A DNA stretch of 26,522 nt from Nitrolancea sp040255925 (GTDB lineage Bacteria; Chloroflexota; Chloroflexia; Thermomicrobiales; Thermomicrobiaceae). The notes beneath the pieces are model-generated. The model was not told the DNA's origin. It ran no database searches and saw only the letters and a list, made by a program, of their open reading frames with translations. Position 1 is the first letter of the stretch; every line of letters begins with the position of its first letter. Below, piece after piece: positions 24,226-26,522 of this stretch. The position numbers and the translations under genes were made by a program. The stretch spans positions 1-26,522 of the forward strand of contig JBDZVX010000023.1 in assembly GCA_040255925.1 (NCBI GenBank). The letters are read 5' to 3'.

Positions 24226-24738
24226 ATGGTTCGGAATCGCGGCTTAGCCGGCGGCGCGCTCGTCGCCATCATGCTCGTTATCAGTATCGTCGCGACCGCT
24301 TGCGGTGGCACTGCCAGCCAGCCAGCCGGGTCACCGGCTTCATCCGGAGACGGCACCGTCGCTGCAGGGTCGAGTGGGCACGATTACCGGTCCATCGTTG
24401 CCCAGCGAACGAAGACTCTGGAAGAGAGTGTGGAGCAACTCAATGTGCTCCTGTTCTCCCCACAATTTCGAGACCCCGATTGGAAAGCGCAAGTCGATAC
24501 GGAGCTGAGCAAGTGGAATGATGCCTCTGCTGAAGCCCAGCAGTTAACCCCGCCGGATGCCTACCGTGCCTTCCACGAGAAGTATCTCGCTGGGTTATCC
24601 GATTTCGAGCGCGCCGCGGATAACCTTAGCAGGGCGATCTTGAACCAGAACGTGAGTGCGGTCGCCAGTGCGAGAGGGCAGATGATCATGGCCGGCAAAG
24701 CGATCAGTAATGCCTCTTCACTGTTGCCGAAGCAGTAA
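24226..24738 (+). CDS. Small lipoprotein of unknown function
   Basis: This 170-residue protein has a lipoprotein signal: basic MVRNRG, a hydrophobic run (residues 8-24) and a lipobox VATAC with Cys26. A Ser/Gly/Pro-rich tether (27-50) leads to a mostly helical, charged domain with motifs such as VAQRTKTLEESVEQLN and LTPPDAYRAFHEKYLAGLSDFERAADNL. It resembles small helical-bundle lipoproteins, but I do not recognise a family. The ATG at 24226 is preferred over 24184 because GGGA lies 8 nt upstream and the signal then has normal length. It stands alone between groES and the aminotransferase. Confidence 0.75.
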   Translation: MVRNRGLAGGALVAIMLVISIVATACGGTASQPAGSPASSGDGTVAAGSSGHDYRSIVAQRTKTLEESVEQLNVLLFSPQFRDPDWKAQVDTELSKWNDASAEAQQLTPPDAYRAFHEKYLAGLSDFERAADNLSRAILNQNVSAVASARGQMIMAGKAISNASSLLPKQ

Positions 24739-24806
24739 TGGCCGTCCCGGAGGAGGGCATCCGCTCCGGACGTAGGGAGTGCTGAACGACACCGCCCGCT
24801 CCGGCG

Positions 24807-24835
24807 TTTTTCTCACCGGGCAGGCCGCGTAGAAT
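24807..24835 (+). promoter_or_regulatory. Possible promoter for the aminotransferase gene
   Basis: TAGAAT (24830-24835) matches the -10 consensus at 5 of 6 positions. The -35 (TTTTTC, 24807-24812, 17-nt spacer) is poor. The T-run after CGCC/GGCG (about 24794-24811) might also be a weak terminator of the lipoprotein gene. Confidence 0.35.
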
Positions 24836-24865
24836 ATGATCCGACGAGGAAGGAGCAACAACCGC

Positions 24866-26035
24866 ATGACTGTTCGATTCGCCGAACGCGTCCAAGTACT
24901 CCAGCCATCACCAACACTGGCGGTCTCTGATCGGGCCCGGGCGCTTCGCCAACAAGGATTTGACGTCGTTGATCTGGGCGGTGGTGATCCCGATTTCGCG
25001 ACGCCCAAGCACATCTGTGATGCCGCGGCCGATGCGCTGGCCCGTGGTGACACCCACTATGTCGCCGGGGCCGGGATTCCGCCGCTGCGGGAAGCCATCT
25101 CCCGGAAGCTTCGGGAGGATAACGGCATCGAGGTCGATCCAACCGCGATCATCGTGACACCGGGGGGCAAATCAGCCCTCTTCTCGGCGATCCTGGCGCT
25201 TGCCGGCCCCGGTGACGATATTCTGGTCTTTGATCCGGCCTGGGTGTCCTATGAGCCGATCGCGACGGTCGCTGGTGCCGGGACCGTCCACGTTCCACTC
25301 GACCCCGCCGAAAACTACCGGATTACGCGTGAGGCGATCGAAGCCCGCCTGACTCCCCAGACGAAGCTCATGATCGTGAACAGCCCGAACAACCCCACCG
25401 GACGGGTGCTCACCAGTGAGGAACTTGATGCGATCACCACGGTCGCCATCGAGCGTGACCTGCTGGTCTTCTCGGATGAGATCTACGAAAAGATCCTCTA
25501 CGACGGTCACCGGCACGTCAGCCTGGCCGCGCTACCTGGTATGGCGGGGCGGACACTCACGTTCAACGGACTGTCGAAGGCGTACGCGATGACCGGCTGG
25601 CGTCTTGGCTACATTGCCGGTCCACTGGCGCTGATCAAGCAGATCATGAAGATCCACAGCCATTCGGTGACCTGCGCGACGTCATTCGCGCAGTATGGCG
25701 GCGTCGCGGCGCTGACGGGCCCCCAGGATTTCATCGGTACCATGGTCGAGGCCTGGGACCGGCGACGGCACCTGATCACATCCGGGCTGAGCGCGATTCC
25801 GGGGATTCAGTGCTCGCTGCCGGAAGGCGCCTTCTATGCGTTCGCCGACATTAGCGGGACCGGCCTGAGCGGTCAGCAGGTGGCGAAACTGCTGATCGAT
25901 GAAGCGCAGGTAGGGGTGACGCCCGGTGATGCCTTCGGAGCCGTGAGCGCGAATCACATCCGGCTCAGCTTCGCCAATTCCGATGAGTTGATTCAAAAGG
26001 CGCTCGAGCGCATCGCGGCGGTATTCCGGGGATAG
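24866..26035 (+). CDS. Class I/II PLP aminotransferase (aspartate aminotransferase-like)
   Basis: This 389-residue enzyme exchanges amino groups between an amino acid and a keto acid in the cytoplasm. Motifs include VVDLGGGDPDFATP (34-47), VTPGGKSALF, NSPNNPTG (172-179), FSDEIYEKILYDG with Asp204 and Tyr207, the PLP lysine Lys238 in NGLSKAYAMTGWRLGY, and RLSFANS near the end for the substrate carboxylate. The ATG at 24866 follows AGGAG by 10 nt; an upstream ATG (24836) is less likely. It is monocistronic with a strong terminator downstream. Substrate preference (Asp, aromatic or other) cannot be read with confidence. Confidence 0.92.
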   Translation: MTVRFAERVQVLQPSPTLAVSDRARALRQQGFDVVDLGGGDPDFATPKHICDAAADALARGDTHYVAGAGIPPLREAISRKLREDNGIEVDPTAIIVTPGGKSALFSAILALAGPGDDILVFDPAWVSYEPIATVAGAGTVHVPLDPAENYRITREAIEARLTPQTKLMIVNSPNNPTGRVLTSEELDAITTVAIERDLLVFSDEIYEKILYDGHRHVSLAALPGMAGRTLTFNGLSKAYAMTGWRLGYIAGPLALIKQIMKIHSHSVTCATSFAQYGGVAALTGPQDFIGTMVEAWDRRRHLITSGLSAIPGIQCSLPEGAFYAFADISGTGLSGQQVAKLLIDEAQVGVTPGDAFGAVSANHIRLSFANSDELIQKALERIAAVFRG

Positions 26036-26068
26036 CCGCGAGAAGGGTATCCCGAGAGGAATTGATAG

Positions 26069-26110
26069 GCGGCCCAGTGGCGTCCCCCTGGGCCGCTCCG
26101 CTTTTCTTCC
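26069..26110 (+). terminator. Rho-independent terminator after the aminotransferase
   Basis: A 9-bp perfect stem GCGGCCCAG (26069-26077) with CTGGGCCGC (26088-26096) is followed by CTTTTCTTCC. It lies 34 bp after the aminotransferase stop, between convergent genes. Confidence 0.85.
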
Positions 26111-26124
26111 CCGATTACTGCCGC

Positions 26125-26490
26125 TTATCCGGCATGCTGATGAAGTCGCCGAGTGGCCAGAGCTGCCCACGCGGACACGATCATCACGAAGATCCCGACG
26201 ATGTTATCGTTCAAAGCCGCGATCGTAACGCTGTGGTAGCCGATGTAGAACGGCGACAGGAACACCCAGAATCCCATGACCGCCGTCACGACGCTCATCC
26301 AGGTCGCGTGCGGCGCCTTCAAGAGCCGGTAACCAGACACGATCAGAATACCAGCGCCGAAGAGAAGATCATCTGACCGGGCTCGCATGCCATCGGCGTT
26401 CGCGTAGCCGAGGACAAACGGGGCGGCCATCAACCAGAGTCCCGCGAGCGCAACGAGGGCGGTTGCGATTCGCGATTGCTGCATTTCCAT
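26125..26490 (-). CDS. SPW-repeat membrane protein
   Basis: This 121-residue membrane protein has about four hydrophobic helices arranged as two related halves. LAGLWLMAAPFVLGY and VMGFWVFLSPFYIGY are the two SPW-type repeats, each with a W-x(5-6)-P-F pattern. The role of the family is unknown. AGGAGG lies 7 nt before the ATG at 26490, close to the window edge, so its promoter may lie outside. It converges with the aminotransferase gene. Confidence 0.9.
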   Translation of the reverse strand: MEMQQSRIATALVALAGLWLMAAPFVLGYANADGMRARSDDLLFGAGILIVSGYRLLKAPHATWMSVVTAVMGFWVFLSPFYIGYHSVTIAALNDNIVGIFVMIVSAWAALATRRLHQHAG

Positions 26491-26522
26491 GGGCCAGCCT
26501 CCTTTACCGTTGCGAAACCGAG

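Overview
The window is GC-rich, densely packed bacterial DNA. I infer the phylum Chloroflexota, possibly a Thermomicrobia-like lineage, from gene style, the palindromic G/C-rich repeats that translate as Pro/Gly/Trp-rich peptides, a CIRCE-controlled groESL and SPW-type membrane genes. No rRNA or other marker confirms this. Most of the window is an exopolysaccharide (EPS) or capsule locus, with ordinary housekeeping genes at the right end.

Bases 1-7589 (+ strand) form a compact Wzx/Wzy-type assembly operon: a Wzz-like chain-length protein, a CpsD-like P-loop ATPase, a previously hidden 54-residue membrane peptide, a Wzy/O-antigen-ligase-like polymerase, a Wzx-like flippase, a GT4 glycosyltransferase and a lipoprotein glycoside hydrolase. 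Several of these genes overlap by 4 bp. The operon converges on a large secreted protein on the minus strand (7772-10699), which joins a lysozyme-like transglycosylase domain, a beta-rich probable carbohydrate-binding domain and a GH5 cellulase-like domain. That gene has its own strong promoter and a leader of about 920 nt in which I see no gene.

Bases 11685-21522 (- strand) hold the precursor and modification half of the locus. In transcription order these are a Gfo/Idh/MocA sugar dehydrogenase, a polyprenyl-phosphate sugar-1-phosphate transferase (the likely priming enzyme), a DegT/DnrJ sugar aminotransferase, an FAD oxidoreductase, an ATP-grasp ligase, a FemAB/GNAT-like acyl- or aminoacyltransferase, a GT4 and a GT2 glycosyltransferase. 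Together the two halves can prime a repeat unit on a lipid carrier, extend it, flip and polymerise it, and trim or pass it through the wall. The FAD/ATP-grasp/FemAB trio suggests that an amino-acid-like group is attached to the sugar. The GT4/GT2 junction carries two oppositely oriented copies of a palindromic repeat that are translated in frame into the two enzymes.

Bases 21535-26522 carry groEL and groES (- strand) with a clear promoter, a perfect CIRCE operator and a terminator. They are followed by a small lipoprotein of unknown role, a class I aminotransferase with a strong terminator (+ strand), and a two-repeat SPW membrane protein (- strand).

The best candidates for something new are the transglycosylase-CBM-GH5 fusion with its long leader, and the FAD/ATP-grasp/FemAB modification cassette.
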